Assembly (NCBI GenBank): GCA_964463655.1
Contig: CAYXDG010000004.1
Location: 1-64,000, forward strand
Reading direction: 5' to 3'
Source: Halothece sp964463655
GTDB taxonomy: Bacteria > Cyanobacteriota > Cyanobacteriia > Cyanobacteriales > Rubidibacteraceae
Length of the DNA stretch: 64,000 nucleotides
Shown: in pieces, positions 25,601 through 33,607 of the stretch
Numbering within the stretch: position 1 is the first letter of the stretch
Layout of the letters: every line of letters starts with the position of its first letter
Translations under genes and position numbers: made by a program
Notes under the pieces: model-generated
Databases searched by the model: none
Seen by the model: only the letters and a program-made list of their open reading frames with translations
What the model was told of the DNA's origin: nothing

Positions 25601-28041
25601 GACAGCTACAAGGGGATATAACCGTTAACCTGAACAATTACGCTGTATCAGGTGAAATTGCGCTGATTAATCCATCTCTGGGTCGATTCAACAGCGATCG
25701 CGCTTCCTTAGACTTTAGATATCTCGACAACACCCTCACCTTCCAACAAGCCATCTTGACCCAGCAAGAAAGTGAATACCGCGCCAGTGGTCGCCTTAAT
25801 CTTAGCGGGACAACTCCCAACTTTCAAGCAAGTCTCAACATTGAACAAGGACGCATTGAAGATATTGTTGGCGCATTGCAGGTCTTTGAAGTTTCCGATT
25901 TTCAAGAAAACTTTGTTACCCCCAACTACGGCGATGCAGATGACCTTGCTATCGCAGAGATCAACATCGAAAACCAACCCATTGTCACCCAATTACGGCG
26001 TTTTTCCGAAATAAAAGCCCTCCTCGACCAATTACGTCAAAAACAAGACCAGAAAAGTGTTGTTCCTCCTCTTACGGCGGCTAGAGGGAATTTTACAGGG
26101 AAGATCACCCTCGCAGGAACTTCCTTTAATCTCCAAGATATTACAGGAGACTTTCGCCTTGATGGGGAAACGTGGGAATGGGGCCCCTACACCGCCGAAA
26201 CTGTCCTCGCCCAAGGAAGTCTCAACAATGGCATTATCACCCTCCTTCCCATTCGTCTGGCTTCTGGCGACAGTTTTGTTAATCTCTCAGGAACACTAGG
26301 GGGAGAAAACCAGTCTGCACAATTGCAGGTCAACCAAATCCCGATCGCGATCGTGCAAAATCTTGTGGAACTTCCTGAATTTATCGGGGTCAGTGGCTTC
26401 ATTAAGGGTACAGCAACCGTTGCTGGAACACCCGATAACCCCACCGTACGGGGAGAATTAACCGTCGCTGAAGCAACCCTCAATCAAACCCCAGTTAACA
26501 CCATTGAAGGCAGTTTTAACTATAGCAACTCTCAATTGAACTTCTTCGCTGAGGGCTTACTTTCTCAAGACAGCGACCCCCTAACCCTCGTTGGCGACTT
26601 ACCCTATCAACTCCCCTTTGTAGAAGTTTCTCCTCCTTCTGATGACCTGAACATTGACATTACTCTGCAAGATGATGGGTTCGGGCTTCTTGATGTGATT
26701 AGCAAGGGACAATTAAAATGGCAAGGAGGAGAAGGAACGGTCAATGTCGCGATCGCTGGGCCGTTTAATCCAGAAAACTTCCAATTCGACCAACTCTCCG
26801 CCGAAGGAATTATCACCCTCACCAACGCGACAATCAGCACTGCAATGATTCCTGAACCTGTCACCAATATCAATACCCGTGTTGAGTTTAACTTTAACCA
26901 GCTAAACATCCAAGACTTTAAAGCGAGTCTCGGCGGGGGACAAATCACCGCCACAGGAGGACTTCCCCTCTTTGACCCCAGCGCCACTGCTCAAACCTTA
27001 GACATTAACTTAGAAGACCTAACCGTTGATCTTCCTAACCTCTACGAGGGAAACATGACCGGAAATGTTAACATTACTCAAAGCGCGATCGCGCCCAAAA
27101 TCGGGGGAGAAATCACTGCCTCTGAAGGGAAAGTGATTCTTGCGGAAACCCCCAAAACCTCAGAAGAAAATGACATCAGTAATATTGGGTTTAATAACTT
27201 AAACCTCGTCCTTGGGGAAAATGTCAAGGTTGTTCGTCAACCGATTCTCAACTTTCTCGCCGATGGTACGATCACCCTCAATGGAACTCTCAACAATATT
27301 CGTCCCCAAGGAATAATCAGTCTTCAACGCGGTCGAGTCAGTTTGGGACCAACTCAGTTTCGTCTCGCAAATGGGTATCCACAAACAGCAACCTTTATTC
27401 CTTCCCAAGGATTAGACCCCACCTTAAATATTCGGTTAGTGACTTCTGTTGCTGAAACCAATGGTATCATTAGCAGTGAGGGTGACGCGATCAACCCAAC
27501 CAATCAGATTAATGCAGGGGTAGGAACGCTACAATCTGTGGAAGTACAAGCACTGGTACAGGGACGAGCCAGCGAACTGCAACCAGGACAGTTAACCGCT
27601 AACAATAATATTATCAGTTTAAGAAGCGATCCCGATCGCAGAGAAAGTGAAATTATTGCTCTCCTCGGGGGGAGTTTAACCACGGGTTTTGGACAAGGAA
27701 ACACCGCGTTAGGATTAGCAAATCTAGCCAGTTCTACATTTCTTGGCTCTTTTCAAAATACCATTGGTGATGCACTGGGCTTAAGTGAGTTTCGCGTTTT
27801 TCCGACTCTCATCCCAACCGAAACCGAAGAAGACAGTTCTGACTCGACTTTTAGCGTTGCAGCAGAAGCGGGAATTGAGATTAGTCAAGATTTATCCTTT
27901 TCTCTTCTCACAATTTTGAATGCTGAACAAGCGTTTCAATACAGTGTCCGTTATCGCTTAAGTGACGATATTGTCGTCCGTGGCTCAACCGATTTATCCG
28001 ATCGTCAGAGTTTAACCGTTGAATATGAAACCCGTTTTTAA
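22624..28041 (+). CDS. TamB/DUF490-domain envelope biogenesis protein (TIC236-related)
   Basis: A 1805-residue protein. A Pro/Ser/Glu-rich cytoplasmic head (1-28) is followed by one transmembrane helix (about 31-53, LRSLFILTLLVIGGGISY). A very long array of beta-rich repeats follows (DGSLPTFQGTANLNNL, GSVQANIAITGGLENPQFNI, VSLTAEQNVDLDVQ and many alike). The DUF490 domain occupies the C-terminal 350 residues and ends with a strand terminating in Phe (LTVEYETRF). This is the architecture of TamB and of chloroplast TIC236, which bridge the two envelope membranes for outer-membrane protein insertion or lipid transport. Length is at the large end, as usual in cyanobacteria. No TamA neighbour is present. 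Confidence 0.88.
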   Translation: MTYQQNSPPDSPEKESPSQESPQPKPPRLWLRSLFILTLLVIGGGISYSWYFVYYRLSPLVAESLSKLFDRSVEIGNVETVSLSSLRFGTSAIPATENRSEKITVSAIQVNFTLLKLITQQTLELDVTLIKPDVEIQQTQTGKWITTEIIEQPLGLIEIKLETLNAEDAKIALSPRNEAGNLQPPVNFTLPEFKSQFLENGQRIPFQLNDLSVVNGEGKVDIKGESRVEAGEVDFKIMTDQLAIGELSRLVTSPVDILAGTIALNAETKLFLDGSLPTFQGTANLNNLTVKSEEINTPFTNTNAEIRLAEKDIIFEKFSTELGEVNAIAQGKINLEEGYNLNAEIQPTAIANLLKLADLKTSDIPISGSVQANIAITGGLENPQFNITAESTESTQLDQINLRSFEGKVFVKGNKVTVENFQATPQTGGEISVQGNVSLTAEQNVDLDVQFQDISGEIIRPYQPNLPADLGTLNGSGTMTGLLTDLQAIEAEGTAKINIADGEVTFPKLNLSDGRLQAQIEINQLQPEKLTDQVPPQFQEPISGEFNLDATLADFSPEKLRITGQGQLNIPQGNLAATEVRFQDGQLDANLKLTDIPLPWIAPETPPELNNELLSAQFQVSANVGEFDLKEIAGTGSGSMTISGNNRTQVSFDNLRLNQGNWEGNLEVDNLKISQFASNLPSQFQNALLSTQLSVQGTLEEVSPSSINAQGSGEIQQILGGSITANMIRLDEGEFNLAATPRNIALSQLSDQLEGSVGGEVTVKGNLDNLTPAGLTGQANLTFPQGLAVINRPLTTRLRWDGEQLLIQEAQAEKFFAEGAIALNLDQEGTKIVEQIDLNVDAEQLDLSQLPTPETVRNINLQGFANLSGKITGTPNQPQVQGDILLQNFAVERFTFDPQMTGTIQLSPEQGVNLNLTGNTQTPDQILLTFSSPQENSLLPLEPQSFKIKRDRATVSGTRSGEALDVNVENIPLDLLKDFTPLPPEFAQQPASGQLQGDITVNLNNYAVSGEIALINPSLGRFNSDRASLDFRYLDNTLTFQQAILTQQESEYRASGRLNLSGTTPNFQASLNIEQGRIEDIVGALQVFEVSDFQENFVTPNYGDADDLAIAEINIENQPIVTQLRRFSEIKALLDQLRQKQDQKSVVPPLTAARGNFTGKITLAGTSFNLQDITGDFRLDGETWEWGPYTAETVLAQGSLNNGIITLLPIRLASGDSFVNLSGTLGGENQSAQLQVNQIPIAIVQNLVELPEFIGVSGFIKGTATVAGTPDNPTVRGELTVAEATLNQTPVNTIEGSFNYSNSQLNFFAEGLLSQDSDPLTLVGDLPYQLPFVEVSPPSDDLNIDITLQDDGFGLLDVISKGQLKWQGGEGTVNVAIAGPFNPENFQFDQLSAEGIITLTNATISTAMIPEPVTNINTRVEFNFNQLNIQDFKASLGGGQITATGGLPLFDPSATAQTLDINLEDLTVDLPNLYEGNMTGNVNITQSAIAPKIGGEITASEGKVILAETPKTSEENDISNIGFNNLNLVLGENVKVVRQPILNFLADGTITLNGTLNNIRPQGIISLQRGRVSLGPTQFRLANGYPQTATFIPSQGLDPTLNIRLVTSVAETNGIISSEGDAINPTNQINAGVGTLQSVEVQALVQGRASELQPGQLTANNNIISLRSDPDRRESEIIALLGGSLTTGFGQGNTALGLANLASSTFLGSFQNTIGDALGLSEFRVFPTLIPTETEEDSSDSTFSVAAEAGIEISQDLSFSLLTILNAEQAFQYSVRYRLSDDIVVRGSTDLSDRQSLTVEYETRF

Positions 28042-28302
28042 GCGCTCTTTGTTCCTCTTCCCTCCCCTTAACAAAAACATTTTCCTTTTCTAACCCTCAA
28101 TCGTGCGACCCTCGCTAAAGATCATAACTGATTAATAATCACTTAAATATCGTTTTTTTGTCACTTTATTTATGTATTTTGTATTGCTTTTATGAGAGTT
28201 AAATAAAATTTAACCGTTTATTAAATTGTTGATGGTGAAAGAGTTAACAAAACTTCTTATGATGAAATGTGAAAACTCAAGAGTAAAGCTAGTTAAAGTG
28301 CC

Positions 28303-29490
28303 GTGATCTCATCTAATCCCTCTCCTCTCAATCCCAGTTCAACGATTGCTGATTTAGAAACCTACCAGTATCAAGTCGATGCGGATACATCGGGAGAAGT
28401 TGTTGCTAATGAGTTTCAAGATCATCCAGATTTACCAGGAGTGATTATTAAAGAGGGAGAAGACGTTCTCGGAGTAATTTCGCGAAGAAAGTTCCTTGAA
28501 CAAATGAGTCAACCCTATAGTTTAGAGTTATATCTCCGTCGCCCGATCGCAGTCTTGCTAGAGGTGATACAGGTACAAACTTTAGCTCTCCCACAAAATT
28601 GTCCCATTGACCAAGCGGTTAGGCAAGCCCTGAGTCGCCAGTTAGATGTGCTTTATGAACCGATTCTAGTGCAAAAGGAAAACCTATCCTTAGAATTGTT
28701 AGAGGTTCATCACTTATTGCTAGCTCAATCGAAGATTTTTGCACAAGTGAATAAAATTGTTACACAACAAAGAGAACAGGCGCGAGAGTATGCGGAAAAC
28801 TTAAGGCAAGAACAGGAAAAAGTGAAAGCCTATGCCTCTCAATTAGAGCAAAAGCAGTTAGAAGTGGAAAAACGCAATGAAATACTAGAGATGCAGCGAG
28901 CCAAGCTAACTCGCCAAGCTAACGCCATTTCTGAATTAAATGAACGCTTTGTACAGTTGGGAGAATTACTCTCGAAAGAAGGAAAAGAAACTTTTGCCCA
29001 AATGCTCAATAGTGTCGAAGCGATTTCTGGTTGTACGGCTCGGATTATGAAAATTGGTGAAGGCTTCAATGAAGAATTGGAATCGGTCAATGGCGCAACC
29101 AAATTAATTGAGCGTGTCAGTCAACAAGTGCGTAACCTATCAATTCAAGCAGCATTAGTCGCAAATCGTCCTCAAAGTAATGCTCAAGGACAGATGAGTG
29201 GCTTGAGTCGGATCACCACAGAAATTGGAAATTTAGGCAATAAAACCTTTGAAGCGACTAATGAAGTGAACCAGATTGCTTATCGCCTCCGTAATCAAAT
29301 CCAAGAATTAACCAACGCAGCCCAAGAAAGCGAGGATACGGCGCGATCGCTGGTGAAACGCTCTCAGCAAACTCAACAAGCCCTTTCCGAATTAGAACGC
29401 TTGATTAATGAGTATAAAGAAGAAGAGGATACTGGTTTTGACTATAATCAGCCAGAACAAGCAGCATCTCGGGCAAATCTTGCTCAATAG
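28303..29490 (+). CDS. CBS-like plus coiled-coil, chemoreceptor-like cytoplasmic protein
   Basis: A 395-residue soluble protein starting at GTG. Residues 25-130 contain a CBS-like half (GVIIKEGEDVLGVISRRKFLEQMSQ, then PIAVLLEV and ILVQKENL). Residues 140-225 form a long charged coiled coil (EQAREYAENLRQEQEKVKAYA onward). Residues 230-370 resemble the helical signalling part of methyl-accepting proteins (LIERVSQQVRNLSIQAALVAN, then ITTEIGNLGNKTFEATNEVNQIA) but lack the canonical hairpin sequence. It may be a cytoplasmic sensor or scaffold; no chemotaxis genes are adjacent. Followed 64 bp later by a small gene. Confidence 0.6.
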   Translation: MISSNPSPLNPSSTIADLETYQYQVDADTSGEVVANEFQDHPDLPGVIIKEGEDVLGVISRRKFLEQMSQPYSLELYLRRPIAVLLEVIQVQTLALPQNCPIDQAVRQALSRQLDVLYEPILVQKENLSLELLEVHHLLLAQSKIFAQVNKIVTQQREQAREYAENLRQEQEKVKAYASQLEQKQLEVEKRNEILEMQRAKLTRQANAISELNERFVQLGELLSKEGKETFAQMLNSVEAISGCTARIMKIGEGFNEELESVNGATKLIERVSQQVRNLSIQAALVANRPQSNAQGQMSGLSRITTEIGNLGNKTFEATNEVNQIAYRLRNQIQELTNAAQESEDTARSLVKRSQQTQQALSELERLINEYKEEEDTGFDYNQPEQAASRANLAQ

Positions 29491-29554
29491 TCACCAAACG
29501 TTAAAATTAGACTAAAATAGATGAGTTTTACAAGTATCTACAGCAGTATTTTTT

Positions 29555-29752
29555 ATGTTCTTTAGCGAACTGACACCAATCTTAAAAGAATTGATGGGAC
29601 AGCCAATTACCTTTACAGGGGGACTTGTCTCTGGGATTTTACGCCTCAATCCCAATGAAGACCCCCTCAAAAGTTGGCTATCTCAGGAAGAAGGGAATCC
29701 TTCCCCGAGCACTCAAAAAAACACACCTCCCCAAACCATTAAGATTGATTAG
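29555..29752 (+). CDS. small conserved cyanobacterial protein, unknown function
   Basis: A 65-residue protein: a globular-looking first half (ELTPILKELMGQPITFTGGLVSGILRL) followed by a polar Pro/Thr-rich tail. The GQPITFTGGLVSGILRLNPNEDPLKSWL core looks conserved rather than random, and the position directly after the CBS/coiled-coil gene suggests one transcript. No function can be given. Confidence 0.55.
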   Translation: MFFSELTPILKELMGQPITFTGGLVSGILRLNPNEDPLKSWLSQEEGNPSPSTQKNTPPQTIKID

Positions 29753-29780
29753 CCAAGATGACATGAAACTTTGGCTGTTT
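29751..29780 (+). terminator. possible terminator overlapping the stop of the 65-residue gene
   Basis: AGCCAA (29751-29756) pairs with TTGGCT (29771-29776), and GTTT follows. The stem is short and the T tract weak, so this is tentative. Confidence 0.35.
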
Positions 29781-30395
29781 CCCTGTCATTAGCGCCAGCA
29801 ACGATTAGAATGGCTTTAGACATCATGGCAGACCCAATAAAGGAGATTTGATGGGTTCGCACAGTTTTGGTGCGAAAACTCAAGGAATGTGCTAAAAGAG
29901 TTAGACAGTGGCAATCAATTCAGATACTAGAAGGAGAAAGCAAACCAACATGATGGAAAACTTAAATCCCTTCTCTTCTCATCGAAGAAATTGCTTCACT
30001 CAGCCAAGATTCTGATGATCTAAAGATCAGAAACTTTCCCTTTTTTAGATTTCGGTTAATCTATTCGATCGCGCTTGTGATCAGGGATTTTAGGAAACTC
30101 ATTTGATCTGTTGTCATTTTTGTAAGAAAAGCTACAATCATGGCTAGGACTTTAAGGGTAAAAACCTCCGATTATCTATCAAGAATTCTGAACAGATAAT
30201 AGCTTTTATTTGATGACAGCTTGATCTGTGACCAAAAGTTATCTCTAGGCTCTGCAATTTGATTGAGGAGTTAAGATGACTCAAGCGACAAAAGGGAAAA
30301 GGACTAAAAATCTAAAGTCCAAAATAGTTCCAAACCAACTTAGTTATTAATCATCATTTTCAGATGAAGACAGCAAGGAGTAAGAGGAAAACGGC
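29781..30395. other. long gene-free leader region of rpoD
   Basis: About 615 bp without a credible reading frame. It contains a promoter-like pair at 30111-30138 and, within the presumed leader, an inverted repeat ATTATCT...AGATAAT (30171-30200) followed by GCTTTT. A long untranslated leader, perhaps with a second promoter, is the simplest reading. Confidence 0.5.
30111..30138 (+). promoter_or_regulatory. candidate sigma-70-type promoter for rpoD
   Basis: TTGTCA (30111-30116), a 16-bp spacer and TACAAT (30133-30138) match -35 and -10 consensus well. The predicted start near 30145 gives a 5' leader of about 250 nt. Inferred from sequence only. Confidence 0.45.
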
Positions 30396-31565
30396 ATGAT
30401 GCAGGTACACGCACTAACTAGCCAGCAGCAAAAAAGCGAACTCGAACGCTTAATTGAAGAGCAAAGTCATGAGACAGCACCCGGAAATTCGATCGCCCTA
30501 GAAGTAGAACCCGCTGATTCTGATCTTGAAAGAGAAGCCCGATTAGCAGCAGAATATCCAGAAGATACCCCACAGAAAGCGACTACTGCAACCAAAGAAG
30601 ATAGTAAAAAGAAATCTTATACTGAAGACTCAATCCGTCTTTACTTACAAGAAATTGGTCGGATTCGCTTGCTGCGGGCTGATGAAGAAATTGAGTTAGC
30701 GCGCAAAATTGCCGATTTATTAGAGTTAGAACGCAAGCGCACTGAATTAGAAGCAACCATTGGCTGTGAACCAACAGATGAGGAATGGGCGCAAGAGTTG
30801 GATTTGCCCTTGTCAACCTTCCGCCGTCGCTTAATGCTAGGACGCAGAGCGAAAGAAAAAATGGTACAGTCTAATTTGCGTTTGGTGGTTTCGATCGCAA
30901 AAAAATATATGAATCGGGGCTTGTCATTTCAAGATTTGATTCAAGAAGGGTCTTTGGGCTTGATTCGCGCTGCAGAAAAGTTTGACCATGAAAAAGGCTA
31001 TAAGTTTTCCACCTACGCCACTTGGTGGATTCGGCAAGCCATCACCCGCGCGATCGCGGATCAGTCACGGACGATTCGTCTCCCTGTTCACCTTTATGAA
31101 ACCATTTCTCGCATTAAGAAAACAACAAAACTCCTCTCTCAAGAATTAGGACGCAAACCCACTGAAGAAGAAATCGCCGAATGGATGGAAATGACCATCG
31201 AAAAATTACGATTTATTGCAAAATCTGCCCAACTCCCCATATCCTTAGAAACCCCGATCGGGAAAGAAGAAGATTCTCGGTTGGGGGATTTTATTGAAGC
31301 GGATGGGGAAACCCCAGAAGATGAAGTTTCCAAGAGTCTGCTGCGAGAAGATTTAGAAGATGTCCTCGATACCCTCAGCCCCAGAGAACGGGATGTTTTA
31401 CGCCTCCGCTACGGTTTGGAAGACGGACGCATGAAAACTTTAGAAGAGATTGGACAAATTTTTAATGTCACCCGTGAACGCATTCGACAAATTGAGGCGA
31501 AAGCCTTAAGAAAGTTGCGCCATCCCAACCGCAACAGCATCCTGAAGGAGTACATTCGCACCTAA
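30396..31565 (+). CDS. rpoD: principal RNA polymerase sigma factor (group 1, SigA)
   Basis: A 389-residue group 1 sigma-70. Region 1.2 (EDSIRLYLQEIGRIRLL, about 74), region 2 (NLRLVVSIAKKYMNRGLSFQDLIQEG, then YKFSTYATWWIRQAITRAIADQ), region 3 and region 4 (DVLRLRYGL, then VTRERIRQIEAKALRKLRHPNR) are all intact. The strong conservation of region 2.4 and the ending favour the principal factor over a group 2 factor, though the latter cannot be formally excluded without alignment. Preceded by a long leader and followed by a clear terminator. Confidence 0.92.
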   Translation: MMQVHALTSQQQKSELERLIEEQSHETAPGNSIALEVEPADSDLEREARLAAEYPEDTPQKATTATKEDSKKKSYTEDSIRLYLQEIGRIRLLRADEEIELARKIADLLELERKRTELEATIGCEPTDEEWAQELDLPLSTFRRRLMLGRRAKEKMVQSNLRLVVSIAKKYMNRGLSFQDLIQEGSLGLIRAAEKFDHEKGYKFSTYATWWIRQAITRAIADQSRTIRLPVHLYETISRIKKTTKLLSQELGRKPTEEEIAEWMEMTIEKLRFIAKSAQLPISLETPIGKEEDSRLGDFIEADGETPEDEVSKSLLREDLEDVLDTLSPRERDVLRLRYGLEDGRMKTLEEIGQIFNVTRERIRQIEAKALRKLRHPNRNSILKEYIRT

Positions 31566-31591
31566 GACGGGCGCTCAATGAGTTAATCGCT

Positions 31592-31624
31592 AAAAGCTGG
31601 GTCAAGACTTTTCACCCAGCTTTT
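31592..31624 (+). terminator. rho-independent terminator after rpoD
   Basis: AAAAGCTGGGT (31592-31602) pairs with ACCCAGCTTTT (31614-31624), an 11-bp perfect stem. Its A/T ends make it able to terminate in either direction. Confidence 0.85.
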
Positions 31625-31695
31625 AGTTATGTTATCTTTTGCTATAGGTTGATTAAACTTCGGGCTTCCCAAAGTTTAACGGATCGCGATCGAGC

Positions 31696-31845
31696 TTACA
31701 TTAAGCCCCAGAAGTGAAGAACACCTTGTCCACTAAGGAGTTCGGTGATTAAAGCAGCCACGAAGCCGATCATTGCTAAGCGACCATTCCAGTTTTCTGC
31801 AGATGTGTTGAACCCAAATTTGAAATCGTTACGGTTTTCTTCCAT
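31696..31845 (-). CDS. high-light-inducible protein (Hli/SCP)
   Basis: A 49-residue single-helix protein, short enough to be missed by length cut-offs. It has the Lhc motif ENWNGRLAMIGFVAALITEL, in which the E..N/R..M/I pattern binds chlorophyll, and the ending GQGVLHFWGLM. Hli proteins sit in the thylakoid, bind chlorophyll and carotenoid, and protect photosystem assembly under strong light. An HLR1-like box lies 43 bp upstream of the start. GAGG, 6 nt before the ATG, is the ribosome site. It converges on rpoD. Confidence 0.95.
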   Translation of the reverse strand: MEENRNDFKFGFNTSAENWNGRLAMIGFVAALITELLSGQGVLHFWGLM

Positions 31846-31887
31846 GATGACCTCTTAATGATGATGATAGATGCTATTGCAATCAAC

Positions 31888-31905
31888 TCTGTAAATAAAT
31901 GTAAC
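31888..31905 (-). promoter_or_regulatory. HLR1-like box (RpaB site) of the hli gene
   Basis: On the minus strand this reads GTTACATT, two bases, TTTACAGA: two direct repeats of the HLR1 consensus (G/T)TTACA(T/A)(T/A), with a single mismatch in the second. HLR1 is the binding site of the response regulator RpaB, which controls high-light genes including hli. Candidate -10 sequences (TAGCAT, TATCAT) follow 12-17 bp downstream, so the box would lie near -35. Confidence 0.75.
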
Positions 31906-31988
31906 TAAATATTGCAAAAAAAGCAATCCTCTATAAGGAATAGTGACAGATAATCTTTAGGTGTGTATAATAGTAATCTTTTAGATCA

Positions 31989-32297
31989 ATGTTAGATCAA
32001 CAAATGCTGTTCGGCGCTTCTCTGTTTCCCTATTTGGGTTTTCTCTGGTTTGCCACGCGATCAAGACAATTTCCCCGTTTAACGCTCATTGGGTTCTATG
32101 TGCTGCTAATATTTGTGTTGGTAACGATTCCCGCAGGGATTTACGCTCAGCGTGTGTATGGAGAATCTTTAGCCAATGTGGACTGGTTACATGGCAGTGC
32201 GGAGGCGTTTCTGACCCTGTCTAACATTCTAGTCGCCTTGGGGTTTCTTCAAGCAATTCAACGCGGGGAAAAGGCTTCTTCTGACGAAAAACAATGA
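31989..32297 (+). CDS. small membrane protein, DUF3593-like
   Basis: A 102-residue protein with three hydrophobic segments (LFGASLFPYLGFLWFATRS, LIGFYVLLIFVLVTIPAGIYA, LTLSNILVALGFLQAI) and a conserved-looking DWLHGSAEAFLT between the second and third. This matches a small family of cyanobacteria and plastid-bearing plants that I associate with DUF3593. Function unknown. Its stop overlaps the start of the glycosyltransferase gene by 4 bp (ATGA), indicating translational coupling. Confidence 0.6.
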   Translation: MLDQQMLFGASLFPYLGFLWFATRSRQFPRLTLIGFYVLLIFVLVTIPAGIYAQRVYGESLANVDWLHGSAEAFLTLSNILVALGFLQAIQRGEKASSDEKQ

Positions 32298-33043
32298 CTT
32301 TCTCTTCAGACTCCACTACTCCCCGACCTGCCAAGGTGCTAGGTATTCCTGTTCATTTGCTAGACAATTATACTGAGTGGTTACAAACTCGTTGGCAACA
32401 AGGAAAAGGGACTCATGTGGTCACCTTAAATGCAGAGATGGTTATGCTAGCGCGAAAAGACTCAGACCTCGCCAGCGCGATCGCCAAAGCAGATTTAGTG
32501 ATTCCAGACGGAGCAGGGGTCATCCTTTCTTTACGCCTACAGGGAGAACAACAGCAACGCTGTCCTGGCATTGAACTCGCCGGAAATTTGCTCAGTGGGA
32601 TTGGTGAAGAAATCACCCAAGGCAAAAGTTTTTTCTATGGAGGTGTGCCAAGGAGAGCCGAAGCAGCCGCGAAATACTGGCGAGAGCAATTTCCGAACTT
32701 GGCGATCGAGACAGAACACGGTTATCTCTCAGCTTCCGAACAAATGGAACTTTGCCAGCGCTTAAGCCAACAACAGCCCAAATTGATTTTAGTGGCTTTG
32801 GGCGTTCCCCGCCAAGAAACTTGGATCGCAAAAAACCGTCATCTTTGCCCACAAGCAATTTGGATGGGTGTGGGAGGCGCTTTCGATATTTGGGGAGGGG
32901 CAAAAACCCGCGCTCCTGCTTGGTTTCGGGAACATCATCTCGAATGGTTGTATCGGCTTTATCAGGAGCCTTCCCGTTGGCGGAGGATGCTAGTTTTACC
33001 CTCATTTGCCTTCGCCACCCTCGTCAGGGGAAATCGCGGTTAA
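32294..33043 (+). CDS. WecB/TagA/CpsF family glycosyltransferase
   Basis: A 249-residue GT26 enzyme. Signature blocks: TLNAEMVMLARKDSDL (with the Asn of the N-terminal motif), LVIPDGAGVI near 70, FYGGVPRRAEAAAKYW, LILVALGVPRQETWIAKN and WMGVGGAFDIWGG, then APAWFREHHLEWLYRLYQEP. Relatives transfer ManNAc or ManNAcA from UDP to lipid-linked GlcNAc in wall-polymer synthesis. Soluble or peripheral to the membrane. It overlaps the upstream membrane-protein gene by 4 bp and the convergent gene downstream by 4 bp. Confidence 0.93.
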   Translation: MTFSSDSTTPRPAKVLGIPVHLLDNYTEWLQTRWQQGKGTHVVTLNAEMVMLARKDSDLASAIAKADLVIPDGAGVILSLRLQGEQQQRCPGIELAGNLLSGIGEEITQGKSFFYGGVPRRAEAAAKYWREQFPNLAIETEHGYLSASEQMELCQRLSQQQPKLILVALGVPRQETWIAKNRHLCPQAIWMGVGGAFDIWGGAKTRAPAWFREHHLEWLYRLYQEPSRWRRMLVLPSFAFATLVRGNRG

Positions 33044-33387
33044 CCAGCGACTTTATCTAACAATTTCCATTGAGAATAGTCCACCAGTGCTTCTTGCAAT
33101 AAATCAAACATTTGACGACAGTGATTGTCGGTTTGCAAGGGAAGCTCTTCATTTTTCATCACTAAATTCATCCGAATTGCTTCAGCAGTGGCAGTAGTGC
33201 GATCAATCAACACTTCTGCGGTTACTAACTTCTGAAAGGGAGCGCGGTCAGGCATTTCTCGCGCCATAATATATTCTCCCGTGTCATAAATAATTTCTAG
33301 GTGACAGGATTCTAAAATTTCCATGAGGGAGGTTTGGAGTCGCTCTAAAGGAATCGCAACTGAAAAGGTGCAAGTATATCGAGCCAT
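33040..33387 (-). CDS. conserved cyanobacterial hypothetical protein
   Basis: A 115-residue protein with alternating strand/helix character (ARYTCTFSVAIPLERLQTSLMEIL, then TAEVLIDRTTATAEAIRMNLVMKNEELPL and CRQMFDLLQEALVDY). It looks like a small two-layer alpha/beta fold and is of a type widely conserved in cyanobacteria, but no function is known to me. ATG at 33387 with an AT-rich leader. Convergent overlap of 4 bp with the glycosyltransferase gene. Confidence 0.65.
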   Translation of the reverse strand: MARYTCTFSVAIPLERLQTSLMEILESCHLEIIYDTGEYIMAREMPDRAPFQKLVTAEVLIDRTTATAEAIRMNLVMKNEELPLQTDNHCRQMFDLLQEALVDYSQWKLLDKVAG

Positions 33388-33526
33388 AATCTAACGGGGA
33401 GTTATCATGTTAACGGTTTCACCCCTAATCTTATCGAATCTTGATCAGACCTCTACAAGTGCTTGACAATTCCACAACTGACAACTCAAAATTCATCATT
33501 GGTTATTGGTTTCTAGAAAGAATCCC

Positions 33527-33596
33527 CCCTAGCCTGAAGAAGGGGGGAAAATAACAAATAACGATCCCCCTAGTCCCCCTTCATAAGAAGGGAAGA
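33527..33596. repeat. C-rich dispersed palindromic repeats with an AACAAATAAC core
   Basis: Two CCCCCTAG...GGGGG-type hairpins (AATCCCCCCTAGCCTGAAG... and ATCCCCCTAGTCCCCCTTCATAAGAAGGG) flank ATAACAAATAACG. ACAAATAACGATCCCCC (33554-33570) is the exact inverse of the 17-mer at 9638-9654. The array ends just upstream of the Nit-type amidase ATG. Confidence 0.65.
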
Positions 33597-33607
33597 AATA
33601 ACAACTT

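Noticed and set aside
26607..26987. 126-residue open frame antisense inside the TamB-like gene
   Set aside because: A shadow of a long coding sequence; no family pattern or ribosome site.
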